The notes: generated by a model not told the origin, from the letters alone. 64,000 bases of DNA from Asanoa sp040654855 (GCF_040654855.1 NZ_JBFAIU010000007.1:1-64000); one strand, 5' to 3'; shown: positions 51,085-60,477, counted from the first letter of the stretch. Program-made: numbers and translations.

Positions 51085-52974
51085 ATGCTGCTGATGGCAT
51101 TGCGCACGTTCCGCGACCGCTGGCCCGTCTTCGTGGGCGCGATCGTCACCGTCTGCCTGGGCGTGGCGCTGGTGCAGTCCTCCCTGCTGACGCTCGTGTC
51201 GGCGGCCGTCGCCAAGGTGCCGCCCGGCCTGCCCGCGGCCGAGGCGCGCGCGACCAGCGACGGTTACGCCGCGGCGATCACGCTGCTCGGCATGACGTTG
51301 GGCCTGGCGTTCTTCGTCGCCATCTTCGTGGTCAGCTCGACCTTCGCGTTCACCGTCGCGCAGCGGCGGCGGGACCTCGCCCTGCTGCGGCTCACCGGAG
51401 CGGGCCGCCGTCAGGTGCGCACGCTGCTGGTCGGCGAGGCGCTGCTGCTCGGCATCGTCGGCTCGGCGATCGGGATCGTCCTCGGCCTGCCCGTGATGCG
51501 GCTGCAAGGGACCATGCTGACCGAGTTCGAGTTGGCACCCGCGGGGTTCACCGGCCAGTGGCGCGACTGGATCATCTACGTCTCCGCCGGCACCGGCATC
51601 GGCGTAGCGGTCCTGGGCGTCCTCGCCGCGTCCCGCCGGGCGTCCCGGGTGCGGCCGCTCGAGGCCCTGCGTGACCTGGGCGCGGCGGCGAAGGTGATGA
51701 CCGCGAGTCGCTGGGTGATCGGCCTGATCTTCCTGGCCGGCAGCATCGCGCTGCTGATCCTGGTGCCCGCCGTGGGCGGCGAGGCGGCGCTGCCGCTGTC
51801 GATCAACGCGACGTTCACCCTGGTCACGGCGTTCGCCGTGCTCGCGCCCCTGGTCGTGCCGCTGGTGGCCGCGCCGTTCGGCGCGCTCTTCCGCGGCAAG
51901 CTGGGCGTGCTCGCTCACGCCAACCTGCGCACCGGTGTACGCCGCAGCGCCTCCACCGCCGCACCGATCATGGTGCTGGTCGCGTTCGCGGTCGGGATGG
52001 CCGGCATGACCGGCACGATGAGCGAGGCCGGGCGGCAGGAGATCGTCCGGGACCTGCGGGCCGACTACGTGCTCGAGGCCGACCGGCCGGTCGCCGACCA
52101 GGTGGCCGCGGTGCCCGGCGTGACCGCGGTGTCCGAAGAGGCCCAGGTCAGCTTCGACATCGCGGAGACGGGTGACCCCGACGGGCTGGAGTGGGAGTCG
52201 ACCGGCGCCATCGCCGTCGACCCGGCCGCGTACGCCAGGACGCACCAGGTGGCGCCCCGGTCCGGCAACCTGGCCGACCTGCACGGCGCGACGATCGCGC
52301 TGACGCCCAGCGCGGCCACGGGCTTCCGGGTCGGCGACATGGTGCCGGTGCGCATCGACGGCGGCCCGGACCAGCTCCGGGTGGTCGCCCTGCTGCCGGA
52401 CACGCTGGTCGGCCCGGCCGCGCTGCTGCCGGCGGACCTCGCACCCGACGGCCCGCGCCGCTACGTGGTGCAGGCCGCCGACCCGGCCGCCGCGGTGGGG
52501 CTCGCGGGCCTCGGCCAGGTGGCGACCGCGGCACAGTGGGTCGACGCGTTCAGCGCCGAGCAGGACGAGATCAGCGCACACATCATGGTGGCACTGATCG
52601 GCATGGCGATGCTCTACACGGTCATCGCAATGATCAACGCGGTCGTGATCGCGGCCTCGGACCGCCGCTCGGAGTTCGCGGCGGCGCGGGTCACGGGCCT
52701 CACCCGCGCCCAGGTGGTGCTCGCCGCGCTGGGCGAGTCGCTGGCCGTCGTCGCGATCGGCGTGCTGCTCGGGTCGCTGGCCGCCATCGCCTCGGTCATC
52801 GGCATGGCGTCCGCGGTCCGCGACATGGTCGGCGTCGCGGTGGTCAGCGTGCCGTGGACGATGTTCGGCGGCGTGGTCCTGCTCGCCACGGTGGTGGTCG
52901 GCCTGACCAGCGTGCTGACGTCGCTGACGGCCACCCGTACGCCGGCGATCCGGTTGGTCGCGGCCCGCGACTAG
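51085..52974 (+). CDS. FtsX-like ABC transporter permease (long form)
   Basis: This 629-residue permease has two FtsX domains. The first helix is FVGAIVTVCLGVALVQSSLL. A three-helix FtsX block at about residues 65-180 contains TVAQRRRDLALLRLTGAGRR. A middle pair of helices lies at 205-260, followed by an extracytoplasmic region of about 200 residues. The second FtsX block starts near 505 (ALIGMAMLYTVIAMINAVVI). The double layout is typical of actinobacterial antimicrobial-peptide or lipoprotein exporters. It is coupled to the upstream ATPase gene. Confidence 0.93.
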   Translation: MLLMALRTFRDRWPVFVGAIVTVCLGVALVQSSLLTLVSAAVAKVPPGLPAAEARATSDGYAAAITLLGMTLGLAFFVAIFVVSSTFAFTVAQRRRDLALLRLTGAGRRQVRTLLVGEALLLGIVGSAIGIVLGLPVMRLQGTMLTEFELAPAGFTGQWRDWIIYVSAGTGIGVAVLGVLAASRRASRVRPLEALRDLGAAAKVMTASRWVIGLIFLAGSIALLILVPAVGGEAALPLSINATFTLVTAFAVLAPLVVPLVAAPFGALFRGKLGVLAHANLRTGVRRSASTAAPIMVLVAFAVGMAGMTGTMSEAGRQEIVRDLRADYVLEADRPVADQVAAVPGVTAVSEEAQVSFDIAETGDPDGLEWESTGAIAVDPAAYARTHQVAPRSGNLADLHGATIALTPSAATGFRVGDMVPVRIDGGPDQLRVVALLPDTLVGPAALLPADLAPDGPRRYVVQAADPAAAVGLAGLGQVATAAQWVDAFSAEQDEISAHIMVALIGMAMLYTVIAMINAVVIAASDRRSEFAAARVTGLTRAQVVLAALGESLAVVAIGVLLGSLAAIASVIGMASAVRDMVGVAVVSVPWTMFGGVVLLATVVVGLTSVLTSLTATRTPAIRLVAARD

Positions 52975-53013
52975 CGACGGCCCGTCCTGGGTCCCAGGCG
53001 GGCGGGTCCGTCC

Positions 53014-53041
53014 CGGGTGCTCTGCCGCGGCGGAGCACCCG
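53014..53041. terminator. Bidirectional hairpin terminator
   Basis: A 9-bp stem CGGGTGCTC / GAGCACCCG encloses TGCCGCGGCG, which can itself pair as CCGCGG. It lies between the convergent permease and Ssl2-N-like genes. Confidence 0.75.
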
Positions 53042-53049
53042 TATGGCGG

Positions 53050-55455
53050 CTAGTCCAGGACCGCGGCGCTGATGCGGTGGAGGGCGAACGTGTGGAGCAT
53101 CTCCGTGCGTTCGTCCTCCGCGCGTAGGTAGCCCGCGCCGATCGAGACCGGGCGGACCAGGCGCGACGTGGTCGAGCCGTGGGCGTCCACGTAGCCCACC
53201 CAGACCAGCGCCTTGTCGCGGATCGCCTGCTGGAGCACCGCCAACGCCTGGGTGTGGGTCTGCACCGCGACCGGGCCCGAGCCGTTGCCCGGCCGCACCG
53301 CCGCGGGTGCGCGTCGGGCCGTGCGGGCCGCCGCGTCGCCGCGCCGGATCTGCTCGACGATGCCGAGCAGCCGCGGCTGGGTGAGCTGGACCCCGGCGAT
53401 CGCGTCGACCGTGCCGCCCCCGCCCAGCCGCGCGAGGCCCGTGCCCCGCGCCGGCGCTCGGCGCGCCTTGACCCGGCCGCGCACGGTGGCGCCGGTCGCG
53501 TCCTCGGGCACCGGCGCGTACCCGGCCTCGCGCAGGTCCTGCAGCAGCCGCGCGCTCGGCATCGGGGTGACCAGCACCGTCGGCGCCAGCTTGCGCAGCC
53601 CGAGCCCGGCCAGCCGGCGGTCGGCGAGCACCTCCGCGACCAGCGCCTCGTCCTCGCTGCGCAGATAGGAGCCGGCACCGCCGACCCGCAGGCCGCCATG
53701 CCGGCGGGCCACGTCGTCGATCAGGTACGTCAGCGCCTGCGGCACCGGGGTGCGCGACCGGCGGCGGAACAGGCGGTGCAGGTCGTCGGCGGCGTACCCG
53801 GTGTCCAAGGCGTGCCGCACGGCCTCCGGCGTCACCCGGTAGACGCTCGCGCCCCCGGCCGACTCCGGCTCGGCCACCACCTCCAGCTCGGCGGACAGCT
53901 CCGGCTCCGGCGGGCCGGGCACCACGACGCTCAGATCGGCCTGCAGCAGGAAGTGGTCGACGGGCGCGGGCAGCAACGCGTCGAGCACCTTGACCGCGGT
54001 CGGCGGGTCGTCCGGCGCGCGGTTGCCCTCGGCGCGCATGCCGAGCGGGTCGGCCGCCGCCCGCTCATCGTGGCCCAGCTCGGCGGCGTCGTCGGCGAGC
54101 AGCGCTCGGCCCGGGGCGGTCAGCGCGCCCAGCCCGGTGACGCCGAGCACGGCGGCCTCGGTGAGTACCTCGCGATAGGCGTCTTCGCGGCCCCGGGTGC
54201 GCCGCGGCGCCGCCCAGTCGAGGCGGGCGAGCAGTTCGTCGGCGCTCGGCGCGGTGCCCGGCGGCTGGTCGCCGAGGATGGCCAGCACGGCCCGGCGGGC
54301 GGCGGGCGCGCCGGACCGCTCGACCTCGGGAGCCAGCACGGTGATCGGGCGGTCCCGCTCGTCGCGCTGGCCGACCAGGCCGGGCTGGCGGGTCATGGTC
54401 AGCCAGGCGGCCGCGAGGTCGGTCCAGCGGCGCGCGATCGAGGACGCGCGCCAGGCGTCGAAGCGGGAGGTCGGCAGGACCTGGCTCTCCGGCGCGGGCC
54501 GGCCCACCGGGGCGGTGTGTGCCTCGGCCTCGCCGGCCAGCCCGGCGGCGTACGCGGCCTCCAGCAGCGTCGCCGCGGTGCCGTCGTCGAGCCCGGCCGC
54601 GCGGGCGAGCCGGCGCAGCTCCCGGACCCCGATGCCGCCGGAGCGCAGGACCGCCGCCGGCTCCGCCTCCAGGGCGAGCAGCAGCGTCTCGGTGTGCCGT
54701 ACCGCGTCCATGGCCTGGCCCGCACCCGCCGAGTCGACGAGCTTCGGCTCCCGGACGGACGCGTCGATCTTGGGTGGGGCCGCGTGCAGCGTCCCGAGCG
54801 GCCCGGTGTCGCGGCGCAGCAGCAGGCCGACCTCGCGCGGCAGTTCGAAGCCGCCGCTGGGCACCGGCACGAGCAGGGCGTTGTCGACCAGCCAGCGGAC
54901 CGGCGAGCCGGCCTCCCCGCCGCCGGCCAGCGTGCCGACCGGGGGACCGGCGGCGAGCCGGTCGAGCACCGCGCGGGCCGGCGGCGGCGCGGCGAGCACG
55001 GTGCGGCGCAACCGGGCGGGGTCCGCGACCAGCTCGGCCGCGCCCGCGTCGAGCAGGGCGGCGGGCCGGCCCAGCCCTGCCGGGTACGGCGAGGAGACCT
55101 CTTCGACCCCGGTGGCCACGGACAGCGCGATCTCGGGCCCGTAGAGCACGAACCGGGCGCGCAGCCGGTCGACGGCGGCGCGGACAGCCTCGCGGTCCAC
55201 GGCGGCGGTCAGCGTGAAGATCGCCTCGAGGCTGGTGGTGCCGTCGGACTGGCCGCGGCTCAGCCGGGCCGCGTCGAGGATCTCCAGGGTGAACCGGTCG
55301 AAGCCGTCGAGCACGCGGGCGATCGACATCCGTGACTGGGCCCGCAGCGCCAGCGCGGACAGGTCGGACGGGACCGGGACGACCAGATCCGGACGCATGC
55401 GCAGCAAAGCCGCGAGCGCCTCGTCGGGCAGCGACCGGAATTGGTCGACGAGCAT
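53050..55455 (-). CDS. Helicase-associated protein (XPB/Ssl2 N-terminal-like, with WYL-type C-terminus)
   Basis: The protein has about 801 residues, starting at ATG 55455 (eight bases after GGAAGG); ATG 55461 is two codons earlier. The N-terminus MLVDQFRSLPDEALAALLRM and the central part resemble the large actinobacterial 'helicase-associated' proteins. Near residue 470 VKVLDALLPAPVDHFLLQAD and LSVVVPGP mark the XPB/Ssl2-N domain. The C-terminal 70 residues (IRDKALVWVGYVDAHGSTTS) are WYL-like. It has no helicase motifs of its own and is thought to work with XPB, whose gene lies about 4 kb away. The role in repair is inferred. Confidence 0.85.
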   Translation of the reverse strand: MLVDQFRSLPDEALAALLRMRPDLVVPVPSDLSALALRAQSRMSIARVLDGFDRFTLEILDAARLSRGQSDGTTSLEAIFTLTAAVDREAVRAAVDRLRARFVLYGPEIALSVATGVEEVSSPYPAGLGRPAALLDAGAAELVADPARLRRTVLAAPPPARAVLDRLAAGPPVGTLAGGGEAGSPVRWLVDNALLVPVPSGGFELPREVGLLLRRDTGPLGTLHAAPPKIDASVREPKLVDSAGAGQAMDAVRHTETLLLALEAEPAAVLRSGGIGVRELRRLARAAGLDDGTAATLLEAAYAAGLAGEAEAHTAPVGRPAPESQVLPTSRFDAWRASSIARRWTDLAAAWLTMTRQPGLVGQRDERDRPITVLAPEVERSGAPAARRAVLAILGDQPPGTAPSADELLARLDWAAPRRTRGREDAYREVLTEAAVLGVTGLGALTAPGRALLADDAAELGHDERAAADPLGMRAEGNRAPDDPPTAVKVLDALLPAPVDHFLLQADLSVVVPGPPEPELSAELEVVAEPESAGGASVYRVTPEAVRHALDTGYAADDLHRLFRRRSRTPVPQALTYLIDDVARRHGGLRVGGAGSYLRSEDEALVAEVLADRRLAGLGLRKLAPTVLVTPMPSARLLQDLREAGYAPVPEDATGATVRGRVKARRAPARGTGLARLGGGGTVDAIAGVQLTQPRLLGIVEQIRRGDAAARTARRAPAAVRPGNGSGPVAVQTHTQALAVLQQAIRDKALVWVGYVDAHGSTTSRLVRPVSIGAGYLRAEDERTEMLHTFALHRISAAVLD

Positions 55456-55513
55456 GTTCATCGCCTTCCCACGCTATCCGGCAACCTGCTTTTATGCCGA
55501 TAGAGTCCACCGC

Positions 55514-56134
55514 GTGATCACCCCACCGGCCGTCGGCTTCGACTTCGACATGACCCTCGCCGACACCCGGCCCGGCATCGCGGCGGCCTACCGCGAGCTG
55601 ACCGCCGTCACCGGAACCTATGTGGACGAGCAGGCGGCCGTCTCCCGGTTGGGCCCGCCGCTGCGGGTCGAGCTCGCCAACTGGTTCCCGCCCGCCGAGC
55701 TGGAAGCGGCCGTCACGACCTACCGCGAGCTGTACGCGGCCCACGCGATCGAGCCGACCGTGCTGATGCCGGGCGCCCGCGCGGCCGTCGACGCGGTGCG
55801 GGCGGCGGGCTGGCGTGTGGTGGTCGTCACCTCGAAGCTGGGCCGGCTGGCCGAACTGCACCTGTCGCATCTCGGCCTGCCCGTGGACGCGGTGGCCGGC
55901 GACCTGTTCGCCGAGGGCAAGGCGACGGCGCTGACCGCGCACGGGTGCGCCGTCTATGTGGGAGACCACGTGGCCGACATGGTCGCCGCGCGTACCGCCG
56001 ATGTCCCCGGTGTTGCCGTGACGACCGGCCCGTGCTCGGCCGAAGAGCTCAGCGTGGCCGGCGCCCGGCTGGTTCTTACCGATCTTCGCGAATTCCCGGC
56101 GGCGCTTCCGGGCTTGGTCCAGCTAGCCTTGTGA
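55514..56134 (+). CDS. HAD-superfamily hydrolase (phosphoglycolate-phosphatase-like)
   Basis: This 206-residue protein starts at GTG 55514 (MITPPAVGFDFDMTLADTRP). HAD motif I is DFDMTLAD with nucleophile Asp, motif II is VVVVTSKLG, motif III Lys lies in EGKATAL, and motif IV is VYVGDHVADMVAARTA. A helical cap at about residues 20-85 places it in the Gph/PGP subgroup. It dephosphorylates a small phospho-metabolite, not identified. It is divergent from the Ssl2-N-like gene and lies 35 bases before the cold-shock gene. Confidence 0.9.
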   Translation: MITPPAVGFDFDMTLADTRPGIAAAYRELTAVTGTYVDEQAAVSRLGPPLRVELANWFPPAELEAAVTTYRELYAAHAIEPTVLMPGARAAVDAVRAAGWRVVVVTSKLGRLAELHLSHLGLPVDAVAGDLFAEGKATALTAHGCAVYVGDHVADMVAARTADVPGVAVTTGPCSAEELSVAGARLVLTDLREFPAALPGLVQLAL

Positions 56135-56169
56135 CGTCAGTAAGTCCGGCGAAGTTCAGTGAGGTTGCA

Positions 56170-56556
56170 GTGCCGACCGGTCGAGTGAAGTGGTTCGACG
56201 CGACCAAGGGATACGGGTTCGTCACCAGTGACGAGGGTGGCGACGTGTTCCTGCCCAAGGCCGCGCTGCCCGCCGGTGTCACGGACCTCAAGGGTGGCCA
56301 GCGGATCGAGTTCGGTGTGGTCGACAGCCGCAAGGGCGCGCAGGCGCTCGGCGTGAAGCTGCTCGACGCCCCGCCGTCGATGGCCGAGCTGCGCCGCCGC
56401 CCCGCCGACGAGCTGCAGAGCATGGTCGAAGACATGATCAAGGTGCTCGAGGCGCGGGTCCAGCCCGACCTGCGGCGCGGCCGGTTCCCCGACAAGAAGA
56501 CCGCCCAGCAGGTGGCTCAGCTGCTCCACGCGGTCGCCCGCGAACTGGAGATCTGA
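56170..56556 (+). CDS. Cold-shock domain protein with C-terminal extension
   Basis: This 128-residue protein starts at GTG 56170 after GAGG. Residues 1-68 are the cold-shock domain with RNP1-type GRVKWFDATKGYGFVTSDEG and RNP2-like DVFLPKAAL. The 60-residue C-terminal extension is helical and basic/acidic (ADELQSMVEDMIKVLEARVQ), as in mycobacterial CspB (Rv0871). It binds single-stranded nucleic acid. Its 3' end overlaps the convergent mqnD gene by 40 bases. Confidence 0.93.
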   Translation: MPTGRVKWFDATKGYGFVTSDEGGDVFLPKAALPAGVTDLKGGQRIEFGVVDSRKGAQALGVKLLDAPPSMAELRRRPADELQSMVEDMIKVLEARVQPDLRRGRFPDKKTAQQVAQLLHAVARELEI

Positions 56557-57350
56557 GGCACCAGCCCGCCGGCCGCGGCCCGGCCGAGGAGCGCGTCGAT
56601 GGCCTTGCGGCCCTCGGCGCCGAGGTCCTCGGTGAACTCGTTGACGTAGAGCGCGATGTGCTGGTCGACCACGGCCTGCTCCATCTCCTGGGCGTGGGCG
56701 AGCACGTAGTCACGGCTGGCGGCCGGGTCGGCCCAGGCCTGGCGCACGGAGGCGCGTACCCACTCCGTGGCCTGGGCCGGGTCGACCGTGCCGCGCTTGG
56801 CGAGGATCGCGCCCAGCGGGATCGGCAGGCCGGTGTCGCCCTCCCACCACTCGCCGAGGTCGACCAGGGCGGTCAGCCCGTGCCGCGGGTAGGTGAACCG
56901 GGCCTCGTGGATCACCAGGCCGGCGTCGTATCGGCCGGCGGCCACGGCCGGCATGATCTCGTGGAACGGCACGACCTCGATCGCCGCCGGCCGCTGTCCC
57001 TCGGCCCAGAGCCGGAACAGCAGGTACGCGGTGGTCCGGTCGCCCGGCACCGCCACACGGGCGCCGTCGAGGTCGCGCGGGCCGTCCTGCCGGGTCAGCA
57101 CCAGCGGGCCGCAGCCCCGGCCGAGCGCGCCGCCGCAGGGGAGCAGCTCGTAGTCGTCCAGCAGCCAGGGCAGCGCCGCGTAGCTGACCTTGACCAGGTC
57201 GAAGGCGCCGTTCTCCGCCGCCGTGTTGGTCACGTCGACGTCCGCGTAGGTCACCTCGACCGGCGGCGCACCCGGCACCAGCCCGTGCGCGAGCGCGTGG
57301 AAGACGAAGGTGTCGTTGGGGCACGGCGAGAAGGCCAGGGAGAGCGCCAT
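56517..57350 (-). CDS. mqnD: 1,4-dihydroxy-6-naphthoate synthase (futalosine pathway)
   Basis: This 277-residue enzyme starts at ATG 57350 (MALSLAFSPCPNDTFVFHAL), the MqnD N-terminal signature. A GTG at 57359 overlaps the mqnB stop (GTGA) and is an alternative coupled start. It continues with NGAFDLVKVSYAALPWLLDD and AAGRYDAGLVIHEARFTYPR. The fold is periplasmic-binding-protein-like. It makes 1,4-dihydroxy-6-naphthoate from cyclic de-hypoxanthinyl futalosine for menaquinone. It follows mqnB in one operon; mqnA, mqnC and mqnE are not in this window. Confidence 0.94.
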   Translation of the reverse strand: MALSLAFSPCPNDTFVFHALAHGLVPGAPPVEVTYADVDVTNTAAENGAFDLVKVSYAALPWLLDDYELLPCGGALGRGCGPLVLTRQDGPRDLDGARVAVPGDRTTAYLLFRLWAEGQRPAAIEVVPFHEIMPAVAAGRYDAGLVIHEARFTYPRHGLTALVDLGEWWEGDTGLPIPLGAILAKRGTVDPAQATEWVRASVRQAWADPAASRDYVLAHAQEMEQAVVDQHIALYVNEFTEDLGAEGRKAIDALLGRAAAGGLVPQISSSRATAWSS

Positions 57351-57355
57351 ACCCG

Positions 57356-57973
57356 TCACGCTAACCCCACGGCTTTCGCGGCCCGGGTCAGGGCGGCCAG
57401 CGCCGCGGGGATGCGCCAGGCCGACCGGTCGCGCGGGCCGATCACATTGGAGATGGCCCTGACCTCGGCAAACGGGTGCCCGGCGGCCGCGCACGCGACG
57501 CCGTAGCCCTCCATCCCCTCCGCCACCGCGTCGGGGAAGCGCGTGGCGAGCGCCTCGGTCGACGCGGCCGTCCCCGTGACGGTGCTCACGGTCAGGATGG
57601 TCCCGGTGACCGCGTCGGGCAGGGTCGCGAGCAGGCCGGGGTCCGCCTCCGCCACGGCCGTGCCGAAGCCCAGCTCGTCGATCGGCAGGAAACCGTCGGG
57701 GCTCTCGGCGCCCAGGTCCGCGGCGACGCTGCGGGTGGCGATCGCGGTGCCGCCGACCTCGACGCGCCCGGCGAAGCCGCCGCCGATGCCCAGGAAGATC
57801 ACGCCGGTGTACGGGCGCCCGCCCACTTCGGCCAGCGCCAGCAGCCGGGCGGTGCCGGCGGCGGCCGCGGCGGGACCGACGCCGACCGCGGTGACGGTGA
57901 GCCGGCCGTCGAGCCCGGCCCGGACCGCCTCGGCCTCGGCTTCGACGGCGGTGACGACGAGCAGCCCGGTCAC
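57356..57973 (-). CDS. mqnB: Futalosine hydrolase
   Basis: This 205-residue nucleosidase starts at GTG 57973 (MTGLLVVTAVEAEAEAVRAG), overlapping the MFS stop by four bases. It has the purine-phosphorylase/MTAN fold: TGVIFLGIGGGFAGRVEVGG, then DAVAEGMEGYGVACAA with the catalytic Glu region, and AEVRAISNVIGPRDRSAWRI. It cleaves futalosine to release hypoxanthine in menaquinone synthesis. It is flanked by the MFS gene and mqnD, both coupled by overlaps. Confidence 0.94.
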   Translation of the reverse strand: MTGLLVVTAVEAEAEAVRAGLDGRLTVTAVGVGPAAAAAGTARLLALAEVGGRPYTGVIFLGIGGGFAGRVEVGGTAIATRSVAADLGAESPDGFLPIDELGFGTAVAEADPGLLATLPDAVTGTILTVSTVTGTAASTEALATRFPDAVAEGMEGYGVACAAAGHPFAEVRAISNVIGPRDRSAWRIPAALAALTRAAKAVGLA

Positions 57974-59658
57974 GCCGGCGGCCCCGCGGTGTCGCGCCAC
58001 GGGTCCTCGCCGGGGCCGTCGACCGGGTTGCTGGGGCGGTAGACGTGGTAACCCGGCGGTGCGACGACGGTCGTGCTGCCGCTCTCGGCCGACTCGGGTT
58101 TTGCTGCCTCGTCCTCGCGGGTCCGGCGCCACCAGCGGCGGCCGGCGCGCGGCATCTCGGCCGTGGGCGCCTCGGCGCGTGGCGGCGGTCGCGTGTCGAC
58201 CTTGGTGCGGGGCTCCGCAGCGCGGGGTTCCGCGGCGCGGGGTTCCGGGGTGCGTGGCTCCGGCTCGCCGAGCTTCTCCTCGACCGTCTCGTCGCCGCCC
58301 ACGTCGAAGCGGCCGTGCAGCCGCTCCTTGCGCAGCCGCCCGGCGACCAGCACCGAGCGCAGCGCGGCCAGCGCCGCGAGCGCGGCGAGGATGCCCACGC
58401 CGACCCGGCCGGTGACCGGGACCAGCCCGAGCCCGCCACCGGCCACGAAGGCCAGCATCAGCACGGTCTCCGAGTGGGCGAACGCGCTGGCGCGCAGCCG
58501 TTCGGGCACGCGCTCCTGGATCGTGGCGTCGTTGGAGAGCTTGGCGATGCCGCTCATCACGGCCGTGACCAGGCAGAGCAGCGCGACCATGGCCAGCGAG
58601 AAGCCGATCGTGGTCAGCACCGCCAGCCCGGCGGTGATGATCAACCCGCTGGACTGCAGCGCCACGGGCCGATGTATGCGCAGTCGGGTGCCCACCGCGG
58701 TCGCCAGGAACGTGCCGGCGCCGAGCGCGGCGCCCATGACGCTGAGCGCGAAGCCGTCGCTGACGTCCCGGCCGAACAGGGTCGTGTCCAGGTAGCCGCC
58801 CTTCACCGCGAACGCGAGGAAGAGCAGGAGGAAGCCGTAGAAGGCCCGGAGGGTGGCACTGCCGATCAGGGTGGCGATCACCAGCCGGCCGGAGAGCGGG
58901 CGGTCGCCGTTGCGGCGCAGCGCGCCGAAGATCGCCGCTATCGGCCTCGGCACCTGCTCCGGCGGGTCCGAGTCGGCCCGGCCGGGCAGCCGCAGCGAGA
59001 TCACCATGCCGACGAGGAAGATGACGGCGGCGATCCGCAGGGGCCATTCCGGGCCGATGGCGAACGCGGCCACGCCGATGGGTGCCGCGATCGCGCCGGC
59101 CACGGTGCCGTAGATGCTCGCCCGGGCGCCCGCCTGGGACAGGCCGAGGCCCTCGGGCAGCAGTCTGGGCACGGCCGCGGATCTGGCCACGCCGTACGCC
59201 CGGGAGAGGGCGAGCACACCGAACGCCGCCGGATAGAGCGCGAGCGAGCCCGTGTTGTCCGCGACCGCCCAGACCAGGAACGCCCGGCCCAGGAACGTCG
59301 CCGCCAGCGCCCACCGCCGGCCGTGCCGGAAGTGGTCGAGCAGCGGGCCGACCACCGGCGCCAGCAGGGCGAACGGGATCATCGTGATGAGCAGGTAGAG
59401 CGCGACCTTGGTGCGCGCCTCGCCGAGGGGAACGTCGAAGAAGATCGTGCCGGCGAGCCCGATGGTGATCAGCGTGTCACCGGCACACGACGCGGCGTGC
59501 AGGTCGAACAGGCGCATCATGCCCGTTTCGCCCCGGGCGCCCTTCGACCGGGCGCTGCCGACGCCGCGCCGGACGCCCCGGCTCACCAGGCGCCCGCCCT
59601 TGACGGTCGTGCCGATGAGACGGCCGAGCGTCGAACCCGTGCGACGTATCAACGGCAT
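57970..59658 (-). CDS. MFS transporter with long cytosolic tail
   Basis: This 562-residue protein starts at ATG 59658, nine bases after GGAGAGG; ATG 59667 is an alternative. After a basic N-terminus it has about 12 helices, starting near LHAASCAGDTLITIGLAGTI, with LLDHFRHGRRWALAA after helix 2 and AAVPRLLPEGLGLSQAG. The last 130 residues are a disordered tail containing repeats of EPRAAEPRAAEPR type. It heads the operon MFS-mqnB-mqnD, so a link to futalosine or menaquinone intermediates is possible but unproven. Confidence 0.88.
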   Translation of the reverse strand: MPLIRRTGSTLGRLIGTTVKGGRLVSRGVRRGVGSARSKGARGETGMMRLFDLHAASCAGDTLITIGLAGTIFFDVPLGEARTKVALYLLITMIPFALLAPVVGPLLDHFRHGRRWALAATFLGRAFLVWAVADNTGSLALYPAAFGVLALSRAYGVARSAAVPRLLPEGLGLSQAGARASIYGTVAGAIAAPIGVAAFAIGPEWPLRIAAVIFLVGMVISLRLPGRADSDPPEQVPRPIAAIFGALRRNGDRPLSGRLVIATLIGSATLRAFYGFLLLFLAFAVKGGYLDTTLFGRDVSDGFALSVMGAALGAGTFLATAVGTRLRIHRPVALQSSGLIITAGLAVLTTIGFSLAMVALLCLVTAVMSGIAKLSNDATIQERVPERLRASAFAHSETVLMLAFVAGGGLGLVPVTGRVGVGILAALAALAALRSVLVAGRLRKERLHGRFDVGGDETVEEKLGEPEPRTPEPRAAEPRAAEPRTKVDTRPPPRAEAPTAEMPRAGRRWWRRTREDEAAKPESAESGSTTVVAPPGYHVYRPSNPVDGPGEDPWRDTAGPPA

Positions 59659-59736
59659 GCGCCCCATCCTCTCCCATCCCGGTGTCGGCGGCCCACACGC
59701 GTAGTGAAGAATGTCGGGGTGACCAGGAGTGCCACC

Positions 59737-60477
59737 GTGCGATCCGCGAAGCTCGACCAGGTCTGCGCCGCGGCCGTCGATCTCGCGCGAGCGGCGATCA
59801 CCGAGGTCGACGCGGCGGAGGTTGGCGCCCATCTCGACGTTGTCGCCGAGGGCGAGCGTTTGGTCACCCACTACTTTGCCTGCGAAATGCCCGGATACCG
59901 GGGTTGGCGCTGGGCCGTCACAGTGACCCGGGTCTCCCGGAGCAAGCACGTGACCGTCTGCGAGACCGTGCTGCTCCCCGGGCCCGACGCGCTGCAGGCC
60001 CCGGGCTGGGTGCCCTGGCAGGACCGCCTCCAGCCCGGTGACCTGGGCGTCGGCGACCTCCTGCTGACCCCGGCCGACGACGACCGGCTCGTGCCGGGCT
60101 ACACGCTGGCCGACGACCCGGCCGTCGACGACGTCGCCTGGGAGCTCGGCCTCGGTCGGCCCAGGGTGATGTCGAAGGAGGGCCGCGAGGAGACCGCCCA
60201 GCGGTGGTACGACGGCGACCACGGTCCCGACGCCGCGATCTCCACCGCCGCGCCCTCGGCCGCCCGCTGCGTGAGCTGCGGTTTCTACCTGCCGCTGGCC
60301 GGTGCCCTACGCCAGGCGTTCGGGGTCTGCGGCAACATGTTCGCGCCCGACGACGGCCGGGCGGTCAGCGCCGACCACGGCTGCGGCGCCCACTCCGAGG
60401 CGCTGGCCGAGAGCGCGCCGGCCGAGGAGCTGCCGACCGTCTACGACGACGGCGAGGTCGAGTCGGTCGACGACTGA
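59737..60477 (+). CDS. DUF3027 protein
   Basis: This protein of about 246 residues starts at GTG 59737, chosen for AGGAG seven bases upstream; GTG 59719 is in frame earlier. It has the DUF3027 pattern: MPGYRGWRWAVTVTRVSRSK, WVPWQDRLQPGDLGVGDLL and GRPRVMSKEGREETAQRWYD. A C-terminal Cys cluster (CVSCGFYLPLAG, FGVCGNMFAPD, DHGCGAHSE) looks zinc-binding. It is conserved in actinobacteria near cold-shock and menaquinone genes; its function is unknown. It is divergent from the MFS gene. Confidence 0.88.
   Translation: MRSAKLDQVCAAAVDLARAAITEVDAAEVGAHLDVVAEGERLVTHYFACEMPGYRGWRWAVTVTRVSRSKHVTVCETVLLPGPDALQAPGWVPWQDRLQPGDLGVGDLLLTPADDDRLVPGYTLADDPAVDDVAWELGLGRPRVMSKEGREETAQRWYDGDHGPDAAISTAAPSAARCVSCGFYLPLAGALRQAFGVCGNMFAPDDGRAVSADHGCGAHSEALAESAPAEELPTVYDDGEVESVDD

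Noticed and set aside
48965..51100. Upstream extension of the XPB reading frame
   Set aside because: It lies antisense to the transpeptidase and ABC genes; the GTG at 48964 with its ribosome site matches family N-termini.
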